This document shows, piece after piece, positions 6,192 through 13,789 of a DNA stretch of 32,566 bases (position 1 is the first letter of the stretch; every line of letters begins with the position of its first letter). The position numbers and the translations under genes were made by a program. This stretch comes from an uncultured bacterium (GTDB lineage Bacteria; Actinomycetota; Coriobacteriia; Coriobacteriales; Coriobacteriaceae), in contig CAJMOP010000009.1 of NCBI GenBank assembly GCA_905215115.1, positions 1-32,566 of the forward strand. The letters run 5' to 3'. Under the pieces are notes generated by a model. It was not told where the DNA came from. It did no database searches and was given only the letters and a program-made list of their open reading frames with translations.

Positions 6192-7136
6192 GTGGCGTTC
6201 AACCATAAGCACCTGATCGACATTACCGAGTACTCCGAAGAGGACATCAAGCTCATCCTCGAGACCGCCAAGGCGTTCTCCGAGGTCAACGAGCGTGCGA
6301 TCAAGAAGGTCCCCACGCTCAAGGGCAAGACCATCGTCAACATGTTCAACGAGCCCTCGACGCGCACCCGCAGCTCCTTCGAACTCGCCGAGAAGCGTCT
6401 TTCGGCCGACAGCCTCAACTTTGGCGGCTCCTCGACCTCCACGGTCAAGGGTGAGAGCCTCGTCGACACCGTCGAGACCCTCAACGCCTACAAGATCGAC
6501 TGCATCGTCGTGCGCGATAAGCACGCCGGTGCTCCCTACATCGTCACGCAGAACTCGCCCGCGAGCGTTATCTGCGCCGGCGACGGCAAGCACAACCATC
6601 CCACGCAGGCCCTGCTCGACCTGTACACCATCTGGGAGCACAAGGGTGACTTCCACGGTCTGAAGGTCGCCGTCGTCGGCGATATCGCGCACTCCCGCGT
6701 CTGCGGCTCGCTGATCCCTGCCCTTAAGATTATGGGCTGCGAGACCTACGCCGTCGCCCCCGGCACGCTGCTGCCGCCGGCGCCCGAGGTTCTGGGCTGC
6801 GACCACGTGACGAGCGACCTCGATTCCGTCCTGCCCGAGCTGGACGTCGTCTATATGCTGCGCGTGCAGCAGGAGCGCCTCGAGGGTGCCCCGTTCCCGA
6901 CCATTCGCGAGTACCACAAGCTCTTCGGTCTGACCAAGGACCGCGAGAAGCTCATGAAGCCCGACGCGATCATCTGTCACCCGGGCCCCATCAACCGCGG
7001 CGTCGAGTTCGACTCCTATATGGCCGACCACCCGCAACGCTCCGTCATCCTGGAGCAGGTCTACGCCGGTATCTGCGTGCGTATGGCTATCCTGTATCTG
7101 CTGCTTGGAGGTGCCGATAATGGCCTTGCTTCTTAA
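6192..7136 (+). CDS. pyrB: Aspartate carbamoyltransferase catalytic subunit
   Basis: The enzyme condenses carbamoyl phosphate with aspartate to carbamoyl aspartate, the committed step of pyrimidine synthesis. The 314-residue protein shows the carbamoyl-phosphate site STRTR at residues 56-60 and HPTQALLD from 136, both diagnostic. I chose GTG at 6192 because GGAGG at 6176-6180 lies 11 bases before it; an alternative in-frame GTG at 6180 overlaps that ribosome site and the end of pyrR. No pyrI regulatory subunit is seen in the window, so it is probably a bare catalytic trimer controlled by expression rather than allostery. The last 17 bases overlap pyrC. Confidence 0.96.
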   Translation: MAFNHKHLIDITEYSEEDIKLILETAKAFSEVNERAIKKVPTLKGKTIVNMFNEPSTRTRSSFELAEKRLSADSLNFGGSSTSTVKGESLVDTVETLNAYKIDCIVVRDKHAGAPYIVTQNSPASVICAGDGKHNHPTQALLDLYTIWEHKGDFHGLKVAVVGDIAHSRVCGSLIPALKIMGCETYAVAPGTLLPPAPEVLGCDHVTSDLDSVLPELDVVYMLRVQQERLEGAPFPTIREYHKLFGLTKDREKLMKPDAIICHPGPINRGVEFDSYMADHPQRSVILEQVYAGICVRMAILYLLLGGADNGLAS

Positions 7137-8409
7137 GAATGCCCACGTCGTCGACCCGTCCGTCGAGCTTGACGGTGTCGTTGACGTCCTGATTGACGGC
7201 GATAAGATCGCCGAGGTCGGCGAGAATCTCGCCGTCGAGGGAGCCGAGGTCCGCGACCTTTCCGGCAAGTACCTCGTCCCCGGCCTGGTGGATATGCACG
7301 TTCACCTTCGCGAGCCTGGCTACGAGGTCAAAGAGGACATCGAGAGCGGCACCCGCGCTGCTGCCAAGGGCGGCTTCACCGGCGTGTGCGCCATGCCCAA
7401 CACCGACCCCGTTACCGATAACGGAACCGTCGTTGAGTTCGTCAAGTCCCGCGCTGCCGAGGTCGGCCACTGCCGCGTCTATCCTTCTGGTGCTATGACT
7501 CGCGGCCTTAAGGGCGAGGCTATGTCCGAGATGGGCGATATGGTCGCCCACGGCGCCGTCGCCTTCACCGATGACGGTCGCGGCGTGCAGGGTGCGGGCA
7601 TGCTCCGTCGCTGCATGGACTATGGCAAGATGTTCGGCAAGGTCTTTATGAGCCACTGCCAGGACGAGGATCTGGTCGGCCACGGCCAGATCAACGAGGG
7701 CAAGGTCTCGACCCGTCTGGCCCTCGAGGGTTGGCCGGCCGCCGGCGAGGAGCTTCAGATTGCCCGCGACATCGAGATTGCCAAGCTGACCGGTGCCAAG
7801 CTGCACATCCAGCACATCTCCACCGCTCATGGCCTGGAGCTCGTGCGTGCCGGTAAGGCTGCCGGTGTCCAGGTGACCTGCGAGGCCACCCCGCACCACA
7901 TGTTCCTGACCGAGAACGACCTGGACGAGACCTACAACACCTCGCTCAAGGTCAATCCGCCGCTGCGCACCGACGAGGATGCCGAGGCCATCCGTCAGGG
8001 TGTCATCGACGGTACCGTCGACGCTATCGTTACCGACCACGCTCCCCACACCCCGTGGGAGAAGGCCCGCGAGTTCGAGCTCGCGCCCTTTGGAATGATT
8101 GGCCTCGAGACTTCGCTGTCGCTCGTGCTCACTGAGCTGGTCAACACGGGCAAGATGAGCGTGAGCCGCATGGTCGAGCTCATGGCCATCAAGCCGCGTG
8201 AGATTCTGGGCCTCGATCAGGTTCAGGTCAAGGCGGGCTCTGTCGCCGACCTGACCGTGTTCGACCCCTCCGCAACCTGGACGGTTGGCGAGGACGGTTA
8301 CGAGTCGCGCGCCGAGAACTCCGGTTTTGCCGGCCGCACGCTCACCGGTCGTGCCACCGATGTATTTGTCGGTGGCAAGCAGACGCTCGCCGACGGCTGC
8401 ATCTGCTAG
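7120..8409 (+). CDS. pyrC: Dihydroorotase, type I
   Basis: Cyclises carbamoyl aspartate to dihydroorotate. The 429 residues fit the type I (amidohydrolase) class. The metal site is visible as HVHLREPG (60-67), Asp151 in FTDDGRGV, His179 in MSHCQDE, His232 in IQHIST and Asp306 in VTDHAPH. In this class the bridging ligand is usually that aspartate near 151 rather than a carboxylated lysine. The ATG at 7120 has GGAGG at 7107-7111; it lies inside pyrB, so translation is coupled. A GC-rich hairpin follows the stop, separating it partly from pyrK-pyrD-pyrF. Confidence 0.96.
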   Translation: MALLLKNAHVVDPSVELDGVVDVLIDGDKIAEVGENLAVEGAEVRDLSGKYLVPGLVDMHVHLREPGYEVKEDIESGTRAAAKGGFTGVCAMPNTDPVTDNGTVVEFVKSRAAEVGHCRVYPSGAMTRGLKGEAMSEMGDMVAHGAVAFTDDGRGVQGAGMLRRCMDYGKMFGKVFMSHCQDEDLVGHGQINEGKVSTRLALEGWPAAGEELQIARDIEIAKLTGAKLHIQHISTAHGLELVRAGKAAGVQVTCEATPHHMFLTENDLDETYNTSLKVNPPLRTDEDAEAIRQGVIDGTVDAIVTDHAPHTPWEKAREFELAPFGMIGLETSLSLVLTELVNTGKMSVSRMVELMAIKPREILGLDQVQVKAGSVADLTVFDPSATWTVGEDGYESRAENSGFAGRTLTGRATDVFVGGKQTLADGCIC

Positions 8410-8429
8410 CATAGCCTTATCGCTTTTGT

Positions 8430-8460
8430 GCGCGGCGCCCTTGCGGTGCCGCGCTTTCTG
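8430..8460 (+). terminator. Hairpin between pyrC and pyrK
   Basis: GCGCGGC at 8430-8436 pairs with GCCGCGC at 8448-8454, continued by three inner pairs, and is followed by TTTCTG. The tail is weak, so it probably only reduces read-through into pyrK-pyrD-pyrF or protects the upstream mRNA. Confidence 0.5.
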
Positions 8461-8501
8461 TTCGTTTAGACCATGCAACCGCATGGGGGATTGGAGCGTC
8501 T

Positions 8502-9293
8502 ATGCCCACACCTTCCACTGCACGCATGCACGACTTCGAGGTCGTCTCGAACCGGGAGATCGCCGACGGCATCTTCTCGCTCGTCATCTCGGCCCCCAAG
8601 CTTGCAAGTGCGCTCAAGCCCGGTCAGTTTGTGAACATCGCCGTCCCCGGCGATGCGTCTTCTCTGCTTCGTGTGCCCTTGAGTTTCTACCGCGCCGACG
8701 CCGAGGCCGGCACCGTCGAGCTGTGGTACGCCGTCGTGGGCGACGATACCCGCCGTTTGTCCCAGATGGGCCCTGGCTCCACCTCTAACCTGTTGGGCCC
8801 CGGTGGCCGTGGCTGGATGGTACCCGAGGGCACCAGGAAGGCACTGCTCGTCGCCGGTGGCATCGGCGTTCCGCCTGTGCTGTGTCTTGCCGGCATGCTT
8901 GCCGAGCAGGGTGTTGATGTGGACGTGTGCCTGGGCTTCGGCACCGCTTCCAAAGTCGTGGGTGTCGATGAGTTCCGTGCGCTGGGCGCCACGGTTAACG
9001 TGTGCACCGACGACGGTTCGCTCGGCACGCACGGTTTTTGCACCGATCCGGCAGCCGAGCTGCTTGGAGAGGGCGGCTACGACTACGTCGCCAGCTGCGG
9101 CCCCGCCGTCATGATGAAGAAGGTCGCCGCCGCTGCCGCCGAGGCCGGTGTGTACTGCGAGGTGTCGCTCGAGCGCATGATGAGCTGTGGCTTTGGCGCC
9201 TGCAACACCTGCAATGTCGAGACGGTCGACGGTATGAAGGGTGCTTGTATGTGCGGCCCCGTGTTCGATGCTTCCAAGGTGGTGGTCTTCTAG
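8502..9293 (+). CDS. pyrK: Dihydroorotate dehydrogenase electron transfer subunit PyrK
   Basis: PyrK pairs with class 1B PyrD and passes electrons from dihydroorotate to NAD+ through FAD and a [2Fe-2S] cluster. The 263-residue protein has an FAD-binding RVPLS motif at 57-61, the nucleotide-binding VAGGIGVPP near 117-125, and the cluster cysteines at 229, 234, 237 and 249 in CGFGACNTC and GACMCGPVF. These are all the hallmarks of PyrK, and distinguish it from plain ferredoxin reductases. The ATG at 8502 follows a TTGGAG ribosome site. The stop codon overlaps the GTG of pyrD, in line with fixed subunit ratio. An NAD-linked class 1B enzyme suits an anaerobe. Confidence 0.94.
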   Translation: MPTPSTARMHDFEVVSNREIADGIFSLVISAPKLASALKPGQFVNIAVPGDASSLLRVPLSFYRADAEAGTVELWYAVVGDDTRRLSQMGPGSTSNLLGPGGRGWMVPEGTRKALLVAGGIGVPPVLCLAGMLAEQGVDVDVCLGFGTASKVVGVDEFRALGATVNVCTDDGSLGTHGFCTDPAAELLGEGGYDYVASCGPAVMMKKVAAAAAEAGVYCEVSLERMMSCGFGACNTCNVETVDGMKGACMCGPVFDASKVVVF

Positions 9294-10216
9294 TGGGTAC
9301 CGTGAACATGGCCGTCGATTTCGGCGGCGTCAAGATGCAGAACCCCATTAACACCGCAGCCGGTACCTTTGGCTACGGTTGGCAGTTCCAGAACTTCTTT
9401 GATGTTTCCCAGCTGGGCGCCATTACCACCAAGGGCTGTGCCGCCGAGCCTTGGCCGGGCAACCCTGCGCCCCGCATGGCCGAGATTCCTGGCGGTATGA
9501 TCAACTCCGTGGGCCTGCAGAACCCCGGTGTCGCCGCCTTTGCCCGTGAGTCCGGTCCGTGGCTCGAGCAGCTGTCCAAGGACGGTTGCCAGGTCATCTG
9601 TCAGGTTGCCGGGCACTCCGTTGATGAGTTTGTGCGCGCACTCGAGATGTATGTCGAGCTATGCCCCTGGGCTGCCGGCTACGAGATCAACGTGAGCTGC
9701 CCCAACATCGCCGCCGGCGGTGCCGCCATGGGCTCTACGCCCGAGGGCGCCTCTTCCGTCATGGCCGCCTGCCGTAAGGTGACCGATAAGCCGCTGTTCG
9801 TCAAGATGGCTCCGGTTAACGTCGCCGAGATTGCCAAGGCTCTCGAGGCCGCGGGAGCCGACGGCCTTTCGGTCATTAACTCCATCCAAGGCATGGCCAT
9901 CGATGTTCATACCCGCAAGTCCCGCGTGGCCAAGCCCAAGGGCGGCCTTTCTGGCCCGCTTTGCCACCACATCGCCGTGCGCATGGTCTGGGAGGTTGCC
10001 CAGGCCGTCGATATCCCCATCAACGGTGTCGGCGGTGTCATGACTGGCGAGGATGCGGCTGAGTTTATCCTGGCCGGCGCCACCTGCGTGTCGGTCGGCA
10101 TGGCCAACTTTGTCGATCCGTGTGCTTCGCTTAAGATCGCGCATGAGCTCGAGGCCTGGGCCGAGTCCCAGGGCGTAAAGGACATCAACGAGCTGGTGGG
10201 TGCTTTCGAATGCTAG
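9293..10216 (+). CDS. pyrD: Dihydroorotate dehydrogenase, class 1B catalytic subunit
   Basis: Oxidises dihydroorotate to orotate with FMN; works as a cytoplasmic heterotetramer with PyrK. The product is 307 residues. The active-site base is Cys136 in EINVSCPN, as in class 1 enzymes (class 2 membrane enzymes have serine). Substrate and FMN motifs include INSVGLQNPG near 70-79 and NGVGGVMTGEDA in the C-terminal part. GTG at 9293 shares its first base with the pyrK stop codon (TAGTG) and has AGGTGG about ten bases before; in-frame GTG 9302 and ATG 9308 are alternatives. A longer frame opening at 9002 is only an extension within pyrK and is not the start. Confidence 0.95.
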   Translation: MGTVNMAVDFGGVKMQNPINTAAGTFGYGWQFQNFFDVSQLGAITTKGCAAEPWPGNPAPRMAEIPGGMINSVGLQNPGVAAFARESGPWLEQLSKDGCQVICQVAGHSVDEFVRALEMYVELCPWAAGYEINVSCPNIAAGGAAMGSTPEGASSVMAACRKVTDKPLFVKMAPVNVAEIAKALEAAGADGLSVINSIQGMAIDVHTRKSRVAKPKGGLSGPLCHHIAVRMVWEVAQAVDIPINGVGGVMTGEDAAEFILAGATCVSVGMANFVDPCASLKIAHELEAWAESQGVKDINELVGAFEC

Positions 10217-10926
10217 AGAATGATGCCCGCGACCGTGTTATCGTCGCCCTCGACTGCGACCGTGAGCGCGCGCTCGAGCTCGCCCACGAGCTTTCGGGCC
10301 ATGCCGCCTGGCTCAAGGTCGGCATGACGCTCTATTACGCTGAGGGTCCCCAGATCGTCAAGACCTTTAAGGACCTTGGCTTTAAGGTCTTCCTCGACCT
10401 TAAGTTCCATGACATTCCGCATCAGGTGCGCGGCGCTGCCCGCTCGGCCTCGCTTGCCGGTGCCGACCTGCTTTCGGTCCACGGCCTGGGCTCGGGTGCT
10501 ATGCTCGCTGCCTGCCGCGAGGGTGCCGAGGAGGCGCGTGAGGACCGCGCCAAGCTCGTCGCCATCACCGTGCTCACGAGCATGAATCAGGATGCCTTGA
10601 GCGAGATCGGCGTCGAGTCTCCCGTGGCCGAGGAGGCCGCCCGCTTGGCAAAGCTTGCTCAGGCCAATGGCATCGATGGCATCGTGTGCTCACCGATGGA
10701 GGCTCACGACATGCGTGAGCTGCTGGGTCCTGATGCCCTGATCGTGACTCCGGGTGTGCGTCCGGTGGGTGCCGCCCTTGGTGACCAGTCCCGCGTGGCG
10801 ACGCCTTCCCAGGCTATCGAGCGTGGCGCAAGCCACATTGTGGTGGGCCGTCCCATCACCGGTGCCGACGATCCGGTTGCCGCCTTTGACGCCATCGTCG
10901 CCGAGCTGGTCGAAAACGTCGCGTAA
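10210..10926 (+). CDS. pyrF: Orotidine-5'-phosphate decarboxylase, short form
   Basis: Decarboxylates OMP to UMP, the final step of the pathway. At 238 residues it is the short type typical of Bacillus and E. coli, not the long mycobacterial form. The catalytic Asp-Lys-Asp array is in LDLKFHDIPHQV (Asp63, Lys65, Asp68), and the phosphate-binding end has VTPGVRP and IVVGRPIT. Its ATG lies 7 bases inside pyrD, so translation is coupled. The pathway step before it, pyrE (orotate phosphoribosyltransferase), is not in the window. A long hairpin follows the gene. Confidence 0.96.
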   Translation: MLENDARDRVIVALDCDRERALELAHELSGHAAWLKVGMTLYYAEGPQIVKTFKDLGFKVFLDLKFHDIPHQVRGAARSASLAGADLLSVHGLGSGAMLAACREGAEEAREDRAKLVAITVLTSMNQDALSEIGVESPVAEEAARLAKLAQANGIDGIVCSPMEAHDMRELLGPDALIVTPGVRPVGAALGDQSRVATPSQAIERGASHIVVGRPITGADDPVAAFDAIVAELVENVA

Positions 10927-10971
10927 AAGATTCCCCTAAGTCACCACTTTTGGGTCTCATTAGCACAAAAT

Positions 10972-11029
10972 AGCCCCTGTGCCTGCGTAAACTTTCCCAT
11001 CCTTTGTGTGGAATCGCAGGTCAGGGGCT
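10972..11029 (+). terminator. Long hairpin downstream of pyrF
   Basis: AGCCCCTG at 10972-10979 and CCTGCG at 10982-10987 pair with CGCAGG at 11015-11020 and CAGGGGCT at 11022-11029, a 14-bp stem with a small internal loop and a 27-base loop. The following TTAACTTT is a poor U-tract. It probably ends the pyr transcript, but it could equally be a structured RNA or a small palindromic repeat. Confidence 0.45.
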
Positions 11030-11048
11030 TAACTTTGGGCGCAGTATA

Positions 11049-11077
11049 TTGCACTTTTTGCGGGTATCGTCTAACCT
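11049..11077 (+). promoter_or_regulatory. Candidate mihF promoter
   Basis: TTGCAC at 11049-11054 and TAACCT at 11072-11077 are spaced by 17 bases, close to the housekeeping sigma consensus. The transcript would begin near 11084 with an 80-base leader containing the hairpin at 11093-11124. Confidence 0.5.
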
Positions 11078-11092
11078 ATGGAGCCGCGATTA

Positions 11093-11124
11093 GGCATTTT
11101 GTACGTTCTACGTGCTAAAATGCC
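11093..11124 (+). promoter_or_regulatory. Inverted repeat in mihF leader
   Basis: GGCATTTT at 11093-11100 and AAAATGCC at 11117-11124 are a perfect inverted repeat; inner GTACG and CGTGC add partial pairing. It lies 41 bases before the mihF start codon, inside the predicted leader. It may be an RNA structure that controls mihF or a DNA site for a regulator, possibly mIHF itself. Confidence 0.45.
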
Positions 11125-11165
11125 AATTATTGAATCAGATATAACCCAACTATTTGGAGGTACGA

Positions 11166-11474
11166 ATGGCACTCCCTCAGCTTACCGACGAGCAGCGCAA
11201 GCAGGCTCTTGAGAAGGCTGCTGCCGCACGTCACGCCCGCGCTGAGCTTCGCGAGCAGATCAAGAAGGGCGAGAAGTCCCTCGAGTCCGTGCTCAACTCC
11301 GATGACCCCATCGCTTCCCGCATGAAGGTTTCCACCCTCATCGAGTCTCTCCCCGGTTATGGCAAGGCCAAGGCCGCCAAGATCATGGAGGAGCTCGGTA
11401 TCTCCGCTACTCGTCGCGTCCAGGGCCTCGGCGTCCGTCAGCGCGAGCAGCTCCTCGAGCAGCTGACCAAATAA
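11166..11474 (+). CDS. mihF: Actinobacterial integration host factor mIHF
   Basis: A 102-residue nucleoid-associated protein of the actinobacterial IHF family, unrelated in sequence to E. coli IHF. Members bind and bend DNA and are needed for chromosome organisation and phage integration. Family features visible are the long basic N-terminal helix (QRKQALEKAAAARHARAELREQIKKG), and a helix-turn-helix-like C-terminal half with LPGYGKAKAAKIMEELGI and RRVQGLGVRQREQLLEQL. The ATG follows GGAGG by 5 bases; an upstream alternative near 11154 overlaps the ribosome site. The gene is immediately followed by gmk, the same order as in mycobacteria, which strongly supports the call. Confidence 0.94.
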   Translation: MALPQLTDEQRKQALEKAAAARHARAELREQIKKGEKSLESVLNSDDPIASRMKVSTLIESLPGYGKAKAAKIMEELGISATRRVQGLGVRQREQLLEQLTK

Positions 11475-12044
11475 GTGAGCGCTCAGGATTCCAAGCTCTT
11501 TGTGATTTCTGGACCGTCAGGCGCAGGCAAGGGTACGCTCGTCACTCGTGTGCGCGAGCGCCGCTCGAACCTGGGTCTGACGGTTTCGGCTACCACGCGA
11601 GCACCACGCAAAGGTGAGGTCGACGGCGTCAACTACTTTTTTCTGACGCGCGAGGAGTTCGACCGCCGCGTGGCAAACGGTGAGTTTGTTGAGTGGGCCG
11701 AGGTCCACGGTAACTGCTACGGCACGTTGGTGAGCGAGGTCACATCCAAGCTCGCCTCGGGCTCGTCTCTGATTTTGGAGATCGATGTCCAGGGCGCCCT
11801 GCAGGTGAAGGAGCGTTTCCCCGAGGCCGTGCTGATCTTTATCAAGCCGCCTTCGCTTGAGGTGCTCCGCGAGCGTCTAGTCGGTCGCGGTACCGAGACG
11901 CCCGAGACGATTGAGCTGCGTATGGCAAACGCCGCCGATGAGCTTGCCCTTGCCGACCGCTACGACGACGTCGTGGTGAATGACGATCTCGACCGCGCGA
12001 CCGATGAGCTCGTTCGCGTTCTCGATATGCATGAAAGGATCTGA
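11475..12044 (+). CDS. gmk: Guanylate kinase
   Basis: Phosphorylates GMP and dGMP to the diphosphates using ATP. The 189-residue protein starts with the P-loop SGPSGAGKGT at residues 12-21, followed by TRAPRKGEVDGVNYFF, which binds GMP, and the lid-region arginines in RLVGRGTET. GTG at 11475 directly follows the mihF stop codon with no spacer, so ribosomes finishing mihF probably re-initiate here; the ribosome site would be in the GAGCAGCTG end of mihF and is weak. rpoZ begins six bases after its stop. GMP kinase next to omega is a common arrangement, possibly linked to ppGpp and GTP balance. Confidence 0.96.
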   Translation: MSAQDSKLFVISGPSGAGKGTLVTRVRERRSNLGLTVSATTRAPRKGEVDGVNYFFLTREEFDRRVANGEFVEWAEVHGNCYGTLVSEVTSKLASGSSLILEIDVQGALQVKERFPEAVLIFIKPPSLEVLRERLVGRGTETPETIELRMANAADELALADRYDDVVVNDDLDRATDELVRVLDMHERI

Positions 12045-12049
12045 GGTCC

Positions 12050-12331
12050 GTGTCCGTTGTAAAGCCTTGTATTGACGATCTTCTGGAGAAGACCGATCAT
12101 AACCGCTTCCTGCTCGCTTCGCTTGCCTCCAAGCGCGCCTGCGACATCAATAGCATGCTGCGTGGCCAGCACAACCGCGTGCTTGCCGTCCAGGATGTCG
12201 ATGACATCACCATCGGGCTTTCCGGTGCCGATACCATCTCGATGGCTATGGACGAGATTGTCGACGGCGACATCTCTTACGACGAGGCCCGTTACGAGAA
12301 GGCGCTCGGCCACAAGGTTGCTGAAGCCTAA
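12050..12331 (+). CDS. rpoZ: RNA polymerase omega subunit
   Basis: A 93-residue protein that aids folding and assembly of the beta' subunit. The N-terminal part, IDDLLEKTDHNRFLLASLASKRACDIN, matches the conserved omega core, including the KR-AR-IN-like helix; the C-terminal half is variable as usual. The start is GTG at 12050, six bases past gmk, with a modest GAGG ribosome site overlapping the gmk stop. The identification rests on the helix motif and on the gmk-rpoZ order. thiI starts at the base after the stop codon, so the three genes form one unit with mihF. Confidence 0.9.
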   Translation: MSVVKPCIDDLLEKTDHNRFLLASLASKRACDINSMLRGQHNRVLAVQDVDDITIGLSGADTISMAMDEIVDGDISYDEARYEKALGHKVAEA

Positions 12332-13576
12332 ATGGCGGCTCGCGTCTGCCTAGTCCACTATCACGAGGTTGGACTGAAGGGCAAGAACCGCGCACATTTT
12401 GAGCATATCCTCATGGATAACATTAAGGCGGCCTTGGCCGCCTTTTCCGTGAACGCCGTGTCTCGAATTTCCGGTTATATCCTCGTGACCTTTAACGAGC
12501 ATCAGGCCGACGAGGCGGCGCGTGTCATCCGCACCGTCCCCGGCGTTGCTCGTGTGTCTTTGGCGTATCACACCAACCGCGACCCGCAGGAGTACTGCGC
12601 CGCCGCCGTGAAGGCGCTGCGCGAGTTTGGTTCCTTCGATTCGTTTAAGGTGCACGCCAAGCGCTCCAATACTGACTATGAGCTCACCTCGATCGATATC
12701 AATCGTCAGGTGGGCGAGGTACTGTGTGAGGCCTTCCCCGATAAAAAGGTTCAAATGCACGACCCCGATGCAATGGTGCACGTACTGGTGGTCCAGGGCA
12801 GCGTTTATGTGTACGCGCGCTCTGAGCGCGGCGTGGGCGGTCTGCCGGTGGGTTCTGCCGGCAAGGTCGTGACGCTGCTGTCGTCGGGTATCGATTCTCC
12901 GGTGGCGACCTGGATGCTCGCGCGTCGCGGCGCGGTGTGCGTGCCGGTGCATTTCTCCGGTCGTCCGCAGACGCCCGATACGAGCGAGTATTTGGTGCAG
13001 GACATCATCCGTGCGCTTGCGCCGGGTGTCCAGATCGGTCGTCTGTACGTGGTGCCGTTTGGCGACTGCCAGCGTGAGATTTCGGTTACCTGCCCCAGCA
13101 ACCTGCGCGTGATCATGTACCGCCGCATTATGTATTCGGTTGCTGAGCGCATTGCACACATCGAGGGTGCCAAGGCTATCGTTACGGGCGAATCGCTTGG
13201 GCAGGTTGCCTCCCAGACGCTTGAGAACATCATGGCCGTCAACGAGGCCGTGAAGATCCCCGTGTTCCGTCCTCTCATCGGTTCGGACAAGCAGGAGATC
13301 ATCGCACGTGCCGAGGAGATCGGTACATTCGATATCTCGACTGAGGCCGCTCCCGACTGCTGCACGCTGTTTATGCCGCGCCGTCCCGAGACGCACGCTA
13401 AACTCGATGCCGTGCATGAGGCCTGGGAGTTGTTCGATCATGAGGAGATGATCGAGCGCCTGCTTAAGCAGACCGAGTACATCGACTTCGAGAGCAACAC
13501 GTACAAGGCCCCTAAGACCTTAAAACGCAAACATTCGGAGCTTGCTCCGCGTGAGATTTACCAAGATCACGAATAA
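12332..13576 (+). CDS. thiI: tRNA 4-thiouridine synthase ThiI
   Basis: ThiI adenylates uridine 8 of tRNA and inserts sulfur; in many bacteria it also helps make the thiazole of thiamine. The 414 residues contain an N-terminal ferredoxin-like plus THUMP region (about 1-165) and a PP-loop domain with the ATP-binding motif SSGIDSP at 184-190. The DCC pair near 349-351 matches the catalytic cysteine region. The C-terminal rhodanese domain of the E. coli protein is absent, as in most Gram-positives, so sulfur is probably delivered directly by a cysteine desulfurase. The ATG abuts the rpoZ stop. A strong terminator follows, ending the mihF unit. Confidence 0.95.
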   Translation: MAARVCLVHYHEVGLKGKNRAHFEHILMDNIKAALAAFSVNAVSRISGYILVTFNEHQADEAARVIRTVPGVARVSLAYHTNRDPQEYCAAAVKALREFGSFDSFKVHAKRSNTDYELTSIDINRQVGEVLCEAFPDKKVQMHDPDAMVHVLVVQGSVYVYARSERGVGGLPVGSAGKVVTLLSSGIDSPVATWMLARRGAVCVPVHFSGRPQTPDTSEYLVQDIIRALAPGVQIGRLYVVPFGDCQREISVTCPSNLRVIMYRRIMYSVAERIAHIEGAKAIVTGESLGQVASQTLENIMAVNEAVKIPVFRPLIGSDKQEIIARAEEIGTFDISTEAAPDCCTLFMPRRPETHAKLDAVHEAWELFDHEEMIERLLKQTEYIDFESNTYKAPKTLKRKHSELAPREIYQDHE

Positions 13577-13586
13577 ATTTGTGCAT

Positions 13587-13619
13587 AGACCGACGATGCG
13601 CCTGCATCGTCGGTCTTTT
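13587..13619 (+). terminator. Terminator after thiI
   Basis: AGACCGACGATGC at 13587-13599 and GCATCGTCGGTCT at 13604-13616 form a perfect 13-bp stem with a 4-base loop, followed by TTT. It lies 10 bases past the thiI stop. Confidence 0.88.
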
Positions 13620-13789
13620 GCTATCTGGGCATTAGGCGATAAACGGTTCATTTGTCGACGTTTGCCTGAATAAATGGACATTATTGCGCAAGGTTTTGGT
13701 CAGCTTTTGGTTTGACCGCGAAAACCGGTTTTGGGGCGTGGCTGTTGCGGAGCTCCTTTCCTGACACGATGGTGTTGGGAGGTTTTGCT

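Noticed and set aside
7087..8484. Minus-strand frame opposite pyrC
   Set aside because: pyrC has complete metal-binding residues in order; the antisense product is unrecognisable.
9002..9292. N-terminal extension of pyrD back to 9002
   Set aside because: It lies wholly within pyrK in another frame, gives an Arg-rich product, and the family N-terminus begins at the GTG at 9293.
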